A DNA stretch of 64,000 bases from Coprobacillaceae bacterium UN01-12pH3A (GCA_027676805.1 JAQENU010000003.1:102815-166814), one strand, 5' to 3'; shown: positions 1-9,448, counted from the stretch's first letter. Translations and numbers: made by a program. The notes: a model not told the origin generated them from the sequence alone.

Positions 1-1
1 T

Positions 2-247
2 TCTTTAAAAAGCAAAGGTATTGTCGTTCCCATCCTCTTTTCAGCCGTCATTGTAATGGGAAGTGCTGCTTTAGCTAATCAAGATTTAGGTGCATTATAT
101 CCATGGACAGGAACCTATTTTCTTATGATGGGAAAAACTTTATCTACTATCTATCCTATTTGGCTAAGCAGTATCATAATTATTTTAATTGCCATGATTG
201 GCTTTATTAGCACATATACTTATTTTAAGAAGGAGGATTTAAAATGA
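2..247 (+). CDS. ABC-2 type permease, C-terminal fragment (cut by window edge)
   Basis: The open frame runs in from the left edge, and 81 codons plus a stop are visible. The visible part has a hydrophobic segment at the start, a short polar stretch ([13 protein letters not shown]), then a long hydrophobic helix (about residues 55-75) and a short basic tail ending KKEDLK. This layout matches the last helices of bacitracin/lantibiotic-type ABC-2 permeases (BcrB/LanE-like), but the ATPase partner lies outside the window. The stop codon overlaps the start of uppP (ATGA), so the two are translationally coupled. With UppP this suggests an undecaprenyl-phosphate-linked antibiotic defence unit, which is an inference from context. 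Confidence 0.6.
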   Translation, partial: SLKSKGIVVPILFSAVIVMGSAALANQDLGALYPWTGTYFLMMGKTLSTIYPIWLSSIIIILIAMIGFISTYTYFKKEDLK

Positions 248-1077
248 TAACCAATTTAATTGAGGTCCTTAAAGTCATTTTACTGGGAATCGTCGAAGGT
301 ATCACAGAATGGCTGCCGATCAGCAGCACCGGACATATGCTTTTAGTAGACCAGTTTATTACTTTAAATGTGAGTGATCATTATAAGGAAATGTTTTTTA
401 TCGTGATCCAGCTTGGCGCCGTCCTCGCTGTTGTTGTATTGTTTTATAAAAAAATGATGCCTTTTCAATTTAACGATAAGCGTTCACCAATGATTAAAAC
501 CGATATTCTTTCATTATGGATGAAAGTTGTGGTAGCCTGCATTCCCGGTGCAATTGTAACGCTTTTATTTGATGACTACATCGAGGCACACTTTCATACA
601 CCGGCAGTCATTGCCTGTGCCTTAATTTTTTATGGAATTGCATTTATCTTTATTGAAACTTGGAATAAAAAACGTACGCCTGTTGTCCATGAACTATCTG
701 ATATTACGTATACAACCGCTTTTATGATAGGGCTGTTTCAGGTCTTATCCATTATTCCGGGAACATCTCGTTCCGGTTCAACGATCGTTGGTGGGTTATT
801 AATCGGTGTTTCGAGAGTTGCTGTCGCTGAGTTTACTTTCTTTTTAGCTGTACCGGTTATGTTTGGACTAAGCTTTATTAAAATGCTGAAGTTTGGCTTT
901 ATCTTTACAGCCGCCGAACTGACATTACTGATTATTGGAATGGTTGTTGCATTTGTAGTCTCATTGATCGTTATTCGTTTCTTAATGAACTATATTAAAA
1001 AACACGATTTCAAAGTCTTTGGCTGGTACCGCATTATCTTAGGCATCATTGTTTTACTTTATTTCACATTTCTATAA
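244..1077 (+). CDS. uppP: Undecaprenyl-diphosphatase UppP (BacA)
   Basis: A 277-residue polytopic membrane protein of the usual BacA length. It dephosphorylates undecaprenyl diphosphate to recycle the lipid carrier of peptidoglycan synthesis, and overproduction gives bacitracin resistance in known cases. The family's first motif is present near the N terminus ([14 protein letters not shown], about residues 18-31, with the paired glutamates and histidine). The second is near residue 170 (PGTSRSGST, with the catalytic arginine). The ATG overlaps the upstream permease stop, and AAGGAGG sits just before it. Coupling to an ABC permease is like bacitracin resistance clusters that pair a Bcr transporter with an undecaprenyl pyrophosphatase. 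A hairpin terminator follows. Confidence 0.93.
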   Translation: MITNLIEVLKVILLGIVEGITEWLPISSTGHMLLVDQFITLNVSDHYKEMFFIVIQLGAVLAVVVLFYKKMMPFQFNDKRSPMIKTDILSLWMKVVVACIPGAIVTLLFDDYIEAHFHTPAVIACALIFYGIAFIFIETWNKKRTPVVHELSDITYTTAFMIGLFQVLSIIPGTSRSGSTIVGGLLIGVSRVAVAEFTFFLAVPVMFGLSFIKMLKFGFIFTAAELTLLIIGMVVAFVVSLIVIRFLMNYIKKHDFKVFGWYRIILGIIVLLYFTFL

Positions 1078-1083
1078 TTAACG

Positions 1084-1108
1084 AGGGTTGAACATATCGT
1101 TCAATCCT
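1084..1108 (+). terminator. Probable terminator after uppP
   Basis: A 10-bp stem (AGGGTTGAAC with GTTCAATCCT, one G-T pair) lies a few bases after the uppP stop. It is followed by a moderately T-rich stretch rather than a clean T-run. Confidence 0.5.
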
Positions 1109-1232
1109 TATTCATTTTCATTGATTACTTTTTCTTGAAGTATCATAAAAATATAATTATGACAATTAAGGGGGCTATACTGGCAAGCGGTTATCCATTA
1201 CTTCTGATCTATCATAAGAATATAATAAAACT

Positions 1233-1275
1233 AAAAGACAGATAGTCTGTTGAATACAGAAGTCATCTGTCTTTT
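1233..1275 (-). terminator. Terminator of the bacteriocin transporter operon
   Basis: A perfect 11-bp inverted repeat (AAAAGACAGAT / ATCTGTCTTTT) with a smaller inner TCTGT/ACAGA stem. On the minus strand it is followed by TTTTAGTTTTATT. It lies just downstream of the last minus-strand transporter gene. Confidence 0.65.
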
Positions 1276-1338
1276 GATTATTATAAATTTTATTTCAAGA
1301 GAACTATAATAAGATTGAATTTAATCCTAAAATAAATC

Positions 1339-3099
1339 TTATCTACGCAATATTTTAATTAAATCCTTTTTAACCACTATTTTTAAAGCTATTTGTACAG
1401 GCAGTATTATATTAATAATAACTAAGATAAAAATATTAATTAATATTCGCATATCAATTGTATTTATAGCAATATCTAATAATTTCGATATGGCTAATAC
1501 TTCTATTTTCCCCCATAAGTAACTTACTATAACAATTATAGGAGCCAATATAATTTCTTCTAAAAAAATTAAAGAAATTAAATTTTTATGTGTTAATCCA
1601 TTTGCTTTTAATAATGCAAAATCTAATTTTCTACTTTCCATGTTTCTTATAAATACAAAAATAAACATTAAAATAGAGACAATAAATAGAGTTACCGCAA
1701 ATATTAAACCAATTTTAGAGGACTCTTTTAAATCGTTATCCCTCTGGTATAATTCGTTTGAAGGACTCTTCACCTCTTTATATTTCTTATTAAAATTATC
1801 TACTAAAAAAGACATTTCTTCTAAACTTTTAACTTTTACAAGAAACTGATTCGTTTCAGGCAAATTATCCATATTATCTAGATAAATTAAATTCTCTGCT
1901 TCTACGATAGGATCGTTATAAGAAAGATCATAAGTAGCACTTATTTGCATCCTTTCACTCTTCCCGTTAATACTAAGTTCTATGGCTGTTGGTTGATTAA
2001 GTTCTTGATATAAATTTTCGCTTATATATATTCCTTCATTAGATATTGTTCTTACAAAATATTTTTTCATGTTATCAATATCATGCTTAAATACTGAGAC
2101 ATAAATAGATTGATTAATTTCAACAGGTATTAAAGGAAAATAGCAAACAGATTCTATTGCACTATCAGCTTCTATTTTTTTTAATTCATCGTCTAAAACT
2201 ATACTTTGGGAAATTACCAAAATCTCTCTAGAAATCATGTTTTCATATAATTCCGCCTGCCTATTTACGTAGCCATCTTTGAGAACCAAACTTATTGAAC
2301 AAAAACTAATAATAAAACTCGAAAAAATAATCATTAAAATATTAAGAAGTTTATTTGACTTATAATAACGTAAAACATACCTCATTTTAAAAGATAAAGA
2401 AATTGGTTTAGGTTTATTTAACACTATTTCATGTTCTTTTTCGTTTGAATCCTTTATACATATCAATTTTTTTTGATTTAATTCATAAACTTTATCGCAA
2501 TATTTTAAGGCCATTTTTGAATGACTAGCAATGAGTATGATAATCTTTTGCTTTTTTGCAATTTCTTTTAATAAGTCCATTATTGACTCACTGTTCATCG
2601 CGTCTAAGTGACTCGTCGGTTCATCTAAAATTAATAATTCCGGTTCTTTAATAAGTGATAAAGCTAATGCTAGTCTTTGTTTTTGACCACCACTCAATTT
2701 TTTTGTATTCATTTCTAATCCAATTTCTAACTTAACTAATTTCATCACGTTTTTAACTGATATTGCATCATAAGACTTTCCTAATAATTCAAAATATTGA
2801 GCAAAAGTATCCCTTAGTGTTTCACCTTCTAAAATTAAATAATCTTGAAACACATATCCAATTTTTTCACGTCGATAGTATGCCATTTCTTGTTCATTAT
2901 TTAAATTTATTTTATTACCATTAAAATTAAAATCAAATTGACTATTATGCTCTAGTAAGCCGATTGAATAAAGTAATGTAGTTTTACCAACCCCATTTTC
3001 TCCTGTGAGTGCTATAATTTCTCCTTTGTGCATTGTAAGATTTGAAGGTTCTAACAAGAATATAGGATAATTTAATGAAATATTGTTAATTTGAATCAT
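1339..3099 (-). CDS. ABC transporter, fused ATPase + FtsX/MacB-type permease (second of two)
   Basis: A 586-residue single-chain transporter. Residues 1 to about 215 are an ABC ATPase with Walker A GENGVGKTT (33-41), signature LSGGQKQR, Walker B LLILDEPTSHLD and an H-loop histidine (ASHS). A transmembrane helix follows at about 250-275, then a large extracellular domain, then three C-terminal helices, the FtsX/MacB topology. The start is the ATG at 3099 because GGAAGG lies seven bases upstream; an in-frame ATG 15 bases earlier is itself part of that ribosome-binding site. It overlaps the preceding transporter by 14 bases. The likely role is export of, or protection against, the locus-encoded peptides; the substrate is not shown by the sequence. 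Confidence 0.8.
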   Translation of the reverse strand: MIQINNISLNYPIFLLEPSNLTMHKGEIIALTGENGVGKTTLLYSIGLLEHNSQFDFNFNGNKINLNNEQEMAYYRREKIGYVFQDYLILEGETLRDTFAQYFELLGKSYDAISVKNVMKLVKLEIGLEMNTKKLSGGQKQRLALALSLIKEPELLILDEPTSHLDAMNSESIMDLLKEIAKKQKIIILIASHSKMALKYCDKVYELNQKKLICIKDSNEKEHEIVLNKPKPISLSFKMRYVLRYYKSNKLLNILMIIFSSFIISFCSISLVLKDGYVNRQAELYENMISREILVISQSIVLDDELKKIEADSAIESVCYFPLIPVEINQSIYVSVFKHDIDNMKKYFVRTISNEGIYISENLYQELNQPTAIELSINGKSERMQISATYDLSYNDPIVEAENLIYLDNMDNLPETNQFLVKVKSLEEMSFLVDNFNKKYKEVKSPSNELYQRDNDLKESSKIGLIFAVTLFIVSILMFIFVFIRNMESRKLDFALLKANGLTHKNLISLIFLEEIILAPIIVIVSYLWGKIEVLAISKLLDIAINTIDMRILINIFILVIINIILPVQIALKIVVKKDLIKILRR

Positions 3100-5251
3100 A
3101 ATAAAACCTTCCAATGTTTTGAATAATCGATATAAAACCTGTCAATCCAATAAATTGTAGTACACTTTTAATAATAGCTTGCTCAAATCCCATACCCCGT
3201 ACAATAATATTTAATTTTATAAAAAGAATATATAAAACCGTTAAAATAACACCACCTGTAATCAATAATATTAACCACAACATCATAATAGAGTATAGAG
3301 AATATTCCCACATTTTTTTCTTACTTAAACCCATATTGTACAATACTTTTTTCTCTTTTTGAATTTCTTTTCTTGATAGTAGTCCATATAAAAAACAAAG
3401 TATAATGATTACAAATAATATTACAAAAACATACATTGATATAAATTTTTCTTTACTTAGAAAGAGTTTGCTTGTTTCTTCTGATGAAGAAACAGCATTA
3501 TTAATACTAACATTTTTATCTATAGCTCGAAACTCAGAAAGAAAATTTGAAAGTATTACTTCATCAGTTGTTTCAATAAAATAAGTTGTAACTCCTATTG
3601 GCTTAAAGCTGATTGTACAAGATTCATTTTCTTCTAAGATTGTACTTATAAATTGAATAAAATCATTAGTATAACCAATATTTAAAAGTGAATCATGAAA
3701 CGCTTCATTAGAAGTAACTGTAATTTGATCAGGAAAGGATATTTCGGAAGTCACTTTATCAATTAATTCAGTAAGGTATTCATAATTTACATATGCATCT
3801 ACTTCAGAAGACATTTGATAATATCTTTTATTCAAAATTCCTTTTATAGGTAATTCTATTTCTATATTTTTATATATAACATTACTAATTTGATTACTAT
3901 CCGATTGTATTAAAATTCTAGAAACTGGAACACTTACAGTGTACGAGAGCAACATATTTTTTTCCACTTTTTTTATTCCTAAAAGATTTGCCAGATCGTA
4001 AGTTAAATAAATTCCATCATCTTCTATTGAACTGATGCATTTACTCTCTAAATCCATTTCCTCATAATAAGGAGCAAGATAATTATTAACTGTAGCACCT
4101 TCTAAATTCTTCCTTGGATCTTCAAATTTATCTTCTACTCCATTAGAAGATAATATAAAATCAAATGCCTTTTTATTACGGCGTATTAGTTTTCCATCTA
4201 AATTTTCTAAACCTTCGTTTGACTCAGTTTTTAAATAGGCACTTATTTCATTAATATTCAATCTTCTTTCTAACGGAACATAGGGATAAATTGTTTCTAT
4301 ACCATTATATTTTTTTAGAAATTCGTAGTCTTCTTGTGTAAACGGATCAGAATCAGGTAAATATAAGTTTAATTTATCGGAGTGATGTACATAACTTATG
4401 TTTTTATCTAAAAAATTATGATACAACTTAAAATGATTTGTGTATTGGGTAGCTGCATGAATACCAATTACTACCAATGATGATGTTAACCCTAACAAGA
4501 ATAGTTTTAAAAACTGCTTAAACTTATATTTTTTATAAGGTCCAATAAAAAGTTTCCATTTACTTTTAATAGGTAGTTTATTTACTGCATCTTTAGGTTT
4601 CATAATCGAACTATTAATATTGTCTGTTTCAGCCACAATAACCGTTTTATTCGCTATTTTATAAACCATATTGCAAATATCTTTAACCAATTCATCGTGA
4701 CTGCTGATAATAATGCATATATTTAATGAACTGGCTAGATTTTTAAGAAGCTTTAAAATCTCATTGCGACTTTGAGCATCTAAAGAAGCTGTAATTTCAT
4801 CACATAAAATAATTTCTGAATTTTTAGCTAAAGCTACTGCTAAGGCAAGTTTTTGTTTTTGTCCTCCCGACAACATTTGAGGATAAATTTTTTTATCTAT
4901 ATCTAATTGGACCAACTTTAATATCTCTTCTACTCTTAAATTAGCATTTGTTAACGATAATTGTAATTCAATATTCTCCCAACATGTTAAATCGTCTAAG
5001 AATATCGGAGTTTGCAGAATATACGATATATGTTTTTTGGCAAAAGATTTAACATCTCTTAGAGATTCATTATTAAATAGATATTCTCCGTTATTTATTA
5101 CATAATTTCCAAAAAGAACATTTAATATAGATGTCTTACCACTTCCGCTTTCACCAAATATTCCATAAATATTACCTAGCTCAAACTTTAAATAATCAAT
5201 AGATACAATTAGTGAATCATATGTTATTTGTATATTTTTCAACTCTATCAT
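3086..5251 (-). CDS. ABC transporter, fused ATPase + FtsX/MacB-type permease (first of two)
   Basis: A 721-residue fusion. The N-terminal ATPase has Walker A GESGSGKTS, signature LSGGQKQK and Walker B IILCDEITASLD, in which the usual DEPT is DEIT. A helix at about 250-270 leads into an unusually long extracellular region (about 275-610), followed by three C-terminal membrane helices. MacB of Gram-negatives has the same ATPase-then-permease order, but here two unequal copies sit in tandem and may form a heterodimer (inference). The ATG is preceded by an AGGGGGGG Shine-Dalgarno. The downstream gene overlaps its stop by 14 bases, and the upstream ATPase gene ends 27 bases before it, so all are probably cotranscribed. 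Confidence 0.8.
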   Translation of the reverse strand: MIELKNIQITYDSLIVSIDYLKFELGNIYGIFGESGSGKTSILNVLFGNYVINNGEYLFNNESLRDVKSFAKKHISYILQTPIFLDDLTCWENIELQLSLTNANLRVEEILKLVQLDIDKKIYPQMLSGGQKQKLALAVALAKNSEIILCDEITASLDAQSRNEILKLLKNLASSLNICIIISSHDELVKDICNMVYKIANKTVIVAETDNINSSIMKPKDAVNKLPIKSKWKLFIGPYKKYKFKQFLKLFLLGLTSSLVVIGIHAATQYTNHFKLYHNFLDKNISYVHHSDKLNLYLPDSDPFTQEDYEFLKKYNGIETIYPYVPLERRLNINEISAYLKTESNEGLENLDGKLIRRNKKAFDFILSSNGVEDKFEDPRKNLEGATVNNYLAPYYEEMDLESKCISSIEDDGIYLTYDLANLLGIKKVEKNMLLSYTVSVPVSRILIQSDSNQISNVIYKNIEIELPIKGILNKRYYQMSSEVDAYVNYEYLTELIDKVTSEISFPDQITVTSNEAFHDSLLNIGYTNDFIQFISTILEENESCTISFKPIGVTTYFIETTDEVILSNFLSEFRAIDKNVSINNAVSSSEETSKLFLSKEKFISMYVFVILFVIIILCFLYGLLSRKEIQKEKKVLYNMGLSKKKMWEYSLYSIMMLWLILLITGGVILTVLYILFIKLNIIVRGMGFEQAIIKSVLQFIGLTGFISIIQNIGRFYYDSN

Positions 5252-5278
5252 GTATATCCCCCCCTCATTTTTAGATTT

Positions 5279-5917
5279 TTATGTCAATACAATTTTTCTA
5301 TCCGCAATTTTATTTAATGTCTCATCATGTGTAGCAATAATAATTGTTTTATTTTCCGTCTGTAACTTTTTTAGCCAAGTCAAAATGATCTCTTTATTTT
5401 CTTCATCTAAAGCAGCCGTCGGTTCATCTGCTAAAATTAAATCACATGGCTTTAATAGACATCTAGCAATAGCTATTCTCTGTTGTTCCCCGCCAGACAA
5501 ATAATTAATTTTTTTCTTCAAATAATTACTAAGTCCTAAATCATCTAAAGTTTTCTTTATTTTTTCGATTTTTTCTTTTCTATTTAATTCAGAATATTCT
5601 AAAGAAATTAACAAATTTTTTTCCACTGTATCATCTTCCATTAAAGCAAAATTTTGAAATATAAAGTTAATATGATATCTCAACATATTAGTAAACTCTT
5701 TAGTATTTAATTTTATATTTTTCTTCCCTAACAATGTATAACTGCCTGAATCATAAGTTTCTATTAATCCAATAATATTTAATAATGTACTTTTCCCACA
5801 TCCAGATTTCCCCATTAAAACAACACATTCACCCGCACTAATACTTAAATTAAAATTATCCAAAACAACATGTTCACCATAGGCTTTATTGATGTTCTCC
5901 AACTTAATGATTTCCAT
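5279..5917 (-). CDS. ABC ATPase of lactococcin 972-type bacteriocin export/immunity
   Basis: A stand-alone 212-residue ATPase, close to the length of the ATPase subfamily found next to lactococcin 972-type bacteriocins. Walker A is GKSGCGKST (36-44), signature LSGGEQQR, Walker B LILADEPTAALDEE and switch histidine IATHD. The N-terminal pattern and length also match LolD/MacB-type ATPases, so the assignment rests on context: its start overlaps by 14 bases the 3' end of a DUF1430-like membrane protein, its expected permease partner. AAAGGAG lies seven bases before the ATG. Confidence 0.8.
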   Translation of the reverse strand: MEIIKLENINKAYGEHVVLDNFNLSISAGECVVLMGKSGCGKSTLLNIIGLIETYDSGSYTLLGKKNIKLNTKEFTNMLRYHINFIFQNFALMEDDTVEKNLLISLEYSELNRKEKIEKIKKTLDDLGLSNYLKKKINYLSGGEQQRIAIARCLLKPCDLILADEPTAALDEENKEIILTWLKKLQTENKTIIIATHDETLNKIADRKIVLT

Positions 5918-8000
5918 AATTTTCTCCTTTAATATATTGAGCTAATCTTTTTGTTTCAATAACTCTAATATAACCGTAGGTTAATATAGCATCAAAAATT
6001 ACTAAGCCTAACCCTACAATTAAATATTTATATTGTGGCATTATATTAATATATAAATTGTTTGCTGTGGAATTCATAAAAATAATACATAAAACAACAA
6101 ATAATATTATTATTATCAAATTAATCACTATTTGAACATGTATAAAAGAGTCATATCTTTTCTTAAAAGAAAAACCATGTAATTTTTTAATTGTCAAATT
6201 TTTCATATTAACTTCAATAAATATACGAGATGTTTGAAAAGTAATAAATATATATATAACAATAGTAATAACTAAAGCTAAAATAGTGGTTTTATAAATT
6301 GTTAATGTAATCATATCTTCATATGCAAATACATTCTTGATAGTATGATATATTGGTCTTCCAAATTCTGAGTTAATATAATCTAATGCTACCTCATTAA
6401 TCTCATCTTCATCAATCATATTAGTGGGGATCTTTAATGGGCTATTTATCCCAGTCGAAGTAATATTTAAAACCTCTAACTCATTCATATTATCGGAAGT
6501 TACAATATCAAAAATTAAGTTATTATGATATGGATTGGACGATACACGTGTATCCATTAAAAAGAATAAATTAGTATCCACATTATCATAATATAAAACC
6601 GAATATGCACTGTCATTAGGATGAATATGCTCAATAATTATGTTTTCATTTTTCATCTCGCTTAAGGGTAGGATATATAATCTATCTTTTAAATTATAGA
6701 AATTAATAAGTTTTTTTCCATTCTGATCAAACAGATTTAAATACTCCAAATAATTATTATTAATTTTCATAACATTATCTTCTTGAAAATATTGTGAATA
6801 GATGGCACCTTTTTCCTCCATAAGTTCATAGTAAGTTTTAATAGATAATAAACGATTATTATTTTCTTCATATCTTTTATAATTTACAGAATCATAATAA
6901 TCTAAAACGGCATAGCTATCAAACTCTCGCCATCCTTTCCTATGTTTCATTATTTGTTCAGACTGTGATAAATTAGCTAAGCAAAAACTTAATATAGAAA
7001 CTATCACAGACAATATTACTAACTTAAAAAAATAATTAAATCCTATTAAAATATTTTGATAATTTTTGCCTTTTATGAAAGCTACTATATTTAATGATTG
7101 TAACATAAGGATAGAGATTAAGCTGCCTAGAACAGTTACACCTAATAAAATCAGTAATTGACTAATTAAATTTGCCATAAATATTTTATTTGGGTTTTTA
7201 ACTAAAACCAGTAAAAGAATAGGTAATACTATAAAGCTTCCCAATTCTAATATTAAGAATATCTTATTCAAATTCCAATATATTTTCCAAATACTATAAC
7301 CATTTACTTTTAAAATAAACATTTTTTTAATAGAATTAAAATAATAATATACTAAAACAATTAGTATTAGAAAACAAATAATTACATTAAGTACTTTTAA
7401 AATCGACAACGGCATTTGAATAAAATCATTACTAGTGGACAGCAATTCAGATGGCTCTATCATAAATAGTTCACTACACTCTTCTATAAAAGCTTTAGAA
7501 TTTTGAAAATTTCCTACTTGAACATAATACGTACCATCCATTGGATAAGAACTATTTTTCAACTTTTTTAAAGTCCAAATTTCCATTTTCGGCTCTGATA
7601 AAGGAATATTTAAGTGTCCAATCTGTTCTATATCATTTGTTACATTAGTGGATATATACTGAGAATTAAGATTATTATCTTTAGTAAGCATATTACCACT
7701 AAAAAAATTAAATTGATACTCAAATTCATGACTTAAATAGAGTGATTTAACTAAAATATAGTCATGATCATTTTGCCAAATAGTAGTATTTTTCATAAAG
7801 TTAGCGTTGTATTTAAAACTTAATAAAGAAATATTATTAAATATAAAATCTCTATCACCGGATAAATTTATTTTTAAAGCAGTGCCGTCATTCCCCATTG
7901 CATTCCATGCATCTATATTTTTTTGTTTTGTACCTTCAATAGCCAAAAAAGATTGCAAAATAATAGCTATAAAAATTAAAATAAATAGTATTTTTTTCAT
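5904..8000 (-). CDS. Bacteriocin-associated integral membrane protein (DUF1430-like)
   Basis: A 698-residue protein with an N-terminal membrane anchor (3-22), an extracellular region of about 170 residues, a cluster of about four helices (200-345), a second extracellular region and three or four C-terminal helices (570-690). Size and topology match the 'bacteriocin-associated integral membrane (putative immunity) protein' family known beside lactococcin 972-like peptides, which works as an FtsX-like permease with a separate ATPase. That ATPase is the next gene, overlapping by 14 bases. AAGGAGGGG stands before the ATG. Whether it exports the peptide or protects the producer is unresolved for the family. 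Confidence 0.75.
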   Translation of the reverse strand: MKKILFILIFIAIILQSFLAIEGTKQKNIDAWNAMGNDGTALKINLSGDRDFIFNNISLLSFKYNANFMKNTTIWQNDHDYILVKSLYLSHEFEYQFNFFSGNMLTKDNNLNSQYISTNVTNDIEQIGHLNIPLSEPKMEIWTLKKLKNSSYPMDGTYYVQVGNFQNSKAFIEECSELFMIEPSELLSTSNDFIQMPLSILKVLNVIICFLILIVLVYYYFNSIKKMFILKVNGYSIWKIYWNLNKIFLILELGSFIVLPILLLVLVKNPNKIFMANLISQLLILLGVTVLGSLISILMLQSLNIVAFIKGKNYQNILIGFNYFFKLVILSVIVSILSFCLANLSQSEQIMKHRKGWREFDSYAVLDYYDSVNYKRYEENNNRLLSIKTYYELMEEKGAIYSQYFQEDNVMKINNNYLEYLNLFDQNGKKLINFYNLKDRLYILPLSEMKNENIIIEHIHPNDSAYSVLYYDNVDTNLFFLMDTRVSSNPYHNNLIFDIVTSDNMNELEVLNITSTGINSPLKIPTNMIDEDEINEVALDYINSEFGRPIYHTIKNVFAYEDMITLTIYKTTILALVITIVIYIFITFQTSRIFIEVNMKNLTIKKLHGFSFKKRYDSFIHVQIVINLIIIILFVVLCIIFMNSTANNLYINIMPQYKYLIVGLGLVIFDAILTYGYIRVIETKRLAQYIKGENYGNH

Positions 8001-8079
8001 TGGGTCCCCTCCTTAACATATCAACAGCTAATATAACTGAAGACCTAACATTCAATACTAAAAATAATTGCTATGCACA

Positions 8080-8934
8080 CTATTCGGATTCATCTAAAAT
8101 ACCATTTAATTTCTGGTCTTTTGGGTTATCGTTCCACAATGGAAAAAGTTTAAGATTATTCTCTAATTTTTTTATCTTTTCAGCCTGTTCATTATTTGTC
8201 GTAATTATATAACTCATTGGTTCTAATTCGCCCTGCTTATATTTGTTTATAAGAAAATTCATATCTTCTAGTGGAATATAATAATAAGGTGAACCAGTAG
8301 TTTTATAAATTCCTACTATTTGAAAAGTTAAATCTATTCGTTTCATTTCATATATTCCATTTTTAACAGATATCGGCATACGCACTGGTAAAGTCAATAA
8401 TATTTCTTCAGTAAAATTATTATCTAAATCATCAATGCCCATTTTATCAAGCAATTCAGTTTCAGGTAAATATAACGGAATATAATCCCCAAGTTCTCCA
8501 ATAAATCTTTTTAAACATTTACTATCAAGTTTTTCAATATCTTTGAACGGTGCAATTGCATAATACTGATAAGGAATAACGAAGTTGGGATCTGCTTCTG
8601 ATCTCCCTAAACCAGTATCTCGATTTCGTATCTCATATCCATTTCTTTTCAACTTCCATTCAATTGGTATTTCAATAATATCATTTTGTAAATCATTTTC
8701 TGAAAAATAATAAGTTAAAGGAAACATATAAGCATCATCAATCTGAACCTTTGAATTTTCTCTTAACTTAGTTATAGTATCGTCACTTATCCACTGGTTT
8801 TTCGACAGTTGATAAGCTCGTTGGATATTATCATCATTATTTGATTTGAACAAAACATACTCAGTAACTTGCCTACCTCTTTGACATCCCGTGAGAACAA
8901 ATATAGCCAAAACTATACATAATACTTTTTTCAT
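8080..8934 (-). CDS. Lipoprotein of the bacteriocin locus, resembling an orphan MacB/FtsX extracellular domain
   Basis: A 284-residue secreted lipoprotein. The signal peptide ends in a lipobox LTGC with the acylated cysteine at residue 17, and there are no other membrane segments. The C-terminal third has the run FQIVGIYKTTGSPYYYIPLEDM followed by a segment rich in Ile/Thr/Asn and a helix (QAEKIKKLENNL). This is reminiscent of the periplasmic core domain of MacB/FtsX permeases, where a 'vGiy...iyiP' strand pair precedes a helix. The similarity is by eye only. It lies between the peptide genes and the transporters, so a role as immunity lipoprotein or external transporter partner is plausible. 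Confidence 0.6.
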   Translation of the reverse strand: MKKVLCIVLAIFVLTGCQRGRQVTEYVLFKSNNDDNIQRAYQLSKNQWISDDTITKLRENSKVQIDDAYMFPLTYYFSENDLQNDIIEIPIEWKLKRNGYEIRNRDTGLGRSEADPNFVIPYQYYAIAPFKDIEKLDSKCLKRFIGELGDYIPLYLPETELLDKMGIDDLDNNFTEEILLTLPVRMPISVKNGIYEMKRIDLTFQIVGIYKTTGSPYYYIPLEDMNFLINKYKQGELEPMSYIITTNNEQAEKIKKLENNLKLFPLWNDNPKDQKLNGILDESE

Positions 8935-8955
8935 TTTTATCTGCCTTTCATAAAA

Positions 8956-8987
8956 GAAAGAGAAAACAATATATTATTTTCTCTTTC
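8956..8987 (-). terminator. Attenuator-like hairpin between peptide gene and transporter genes
   Basis: A perfect 11-bp inverted repeat (GAAAGAGAAAA / TTTTCTCTTTC) lies in the 66-base gap between the secreted-peptide gene and the lipoprotein gene. On the minus strand only a short TTTTA follows the stem, so it probably terminates partially and lowers expression of the downstream transporter genes relative to the peptide. Confidence 0.55.
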
Positions 8988-9000
8988 CTTCAATGTTCTG

Positions 9001-9354
9001 TTAAAAATTAACCTCTATGCGTCCTCCATAAGTTATCATTGAAGAGCCAATACCAGAATAGCCACCAACAACTTGAGTAGCTGTATTAATATATGGTGTA
9101 TCTTTACTAGTAAGCATTAAATCTGATACATAACTATGACTATCAATAGTATACAATGAACCATTTCTAAATGTCGCATTTACTCTTAATGCACAATAAT
9201 GATATGTTCCACTAGGATAAGAATAACCTACAGCATATGCAGAGCCGTTAGATGGTGCAGCTTGAACTGAAGTTACCGCTATGGTACATACAACAACTAA
9301 AATTCCTAAAATCGCTATAATCTTATTCCCAATTCTATCAATTAATTTCAACAT
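9001..9354 (-). CDS. Secreted small protein of the bacteriocin locus
   Basis: A 117-residue precursor with a positively charged N terminus, a hydrophobic core (13-28) and a probable signal peptidase site after SVQA (around residue 32). The mature part is about 85 residues, rich in Tyr, Ser, Gly and Thr, probably beta-rich, with a single Cys. I do not recognise a family. The Y-H-Y-C-A-L-R-V segment is weakly like the Y-H-x-S-x-x-H-S-A-T region of lactococcin 972. AAGGAGG precedes the ATG, and a clear promoter lies upstream (9420-9448). It may be a second bacteriocin or an immunity/partner protein. Confidence 0.6.
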   Translation of the reverse strand: MLKLIDRIGNKIIAILGILVVVCTIAVTSVQAAPSNGSAYAVGYSYPSGTYHYCALRVNATFRNGSLYTIDSHSYVSDLMLTSKDTPYINTATQVVGGYSGIGSSMITYGGRIEVNF

Positions 9355-9397
9355 GTTTTTTTCCTCCTTTTTTCTTAAATATAGAAATTAATTTATC

Positions 9398-9409
9398 AGA
9401 AGATCTTCT
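9398..9409. promoter_or_regulatory. Candidate operator, 12-bp palindrome
   Basis: The perfect palindrome AGAAGATCTTCT lies just downstream of the predicted transcription start of the secreted-protein/transporter operon, between promoter and ribosome-binding site. It is a plausible site for the Xre/TPR regulator of the locus, but no second copy was found. Confidence 0.35.
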
Positions 9410-9419
9410 TTCTATTTTT

Positions 9420-9448
9420 ATTATATATAAGTTTCTAAAAACATGCAA
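9420..9448 (-). promoter_or_regulatory. Promoter of secreted protein-transporter operon
   Basis: On the minus strand: TTGCAT, 17 bases, then TATAAT. The -10 is perfect and the -35 partial. It lies about 65 bases upstream of the ATG at 9354. Confidence 0.55.
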
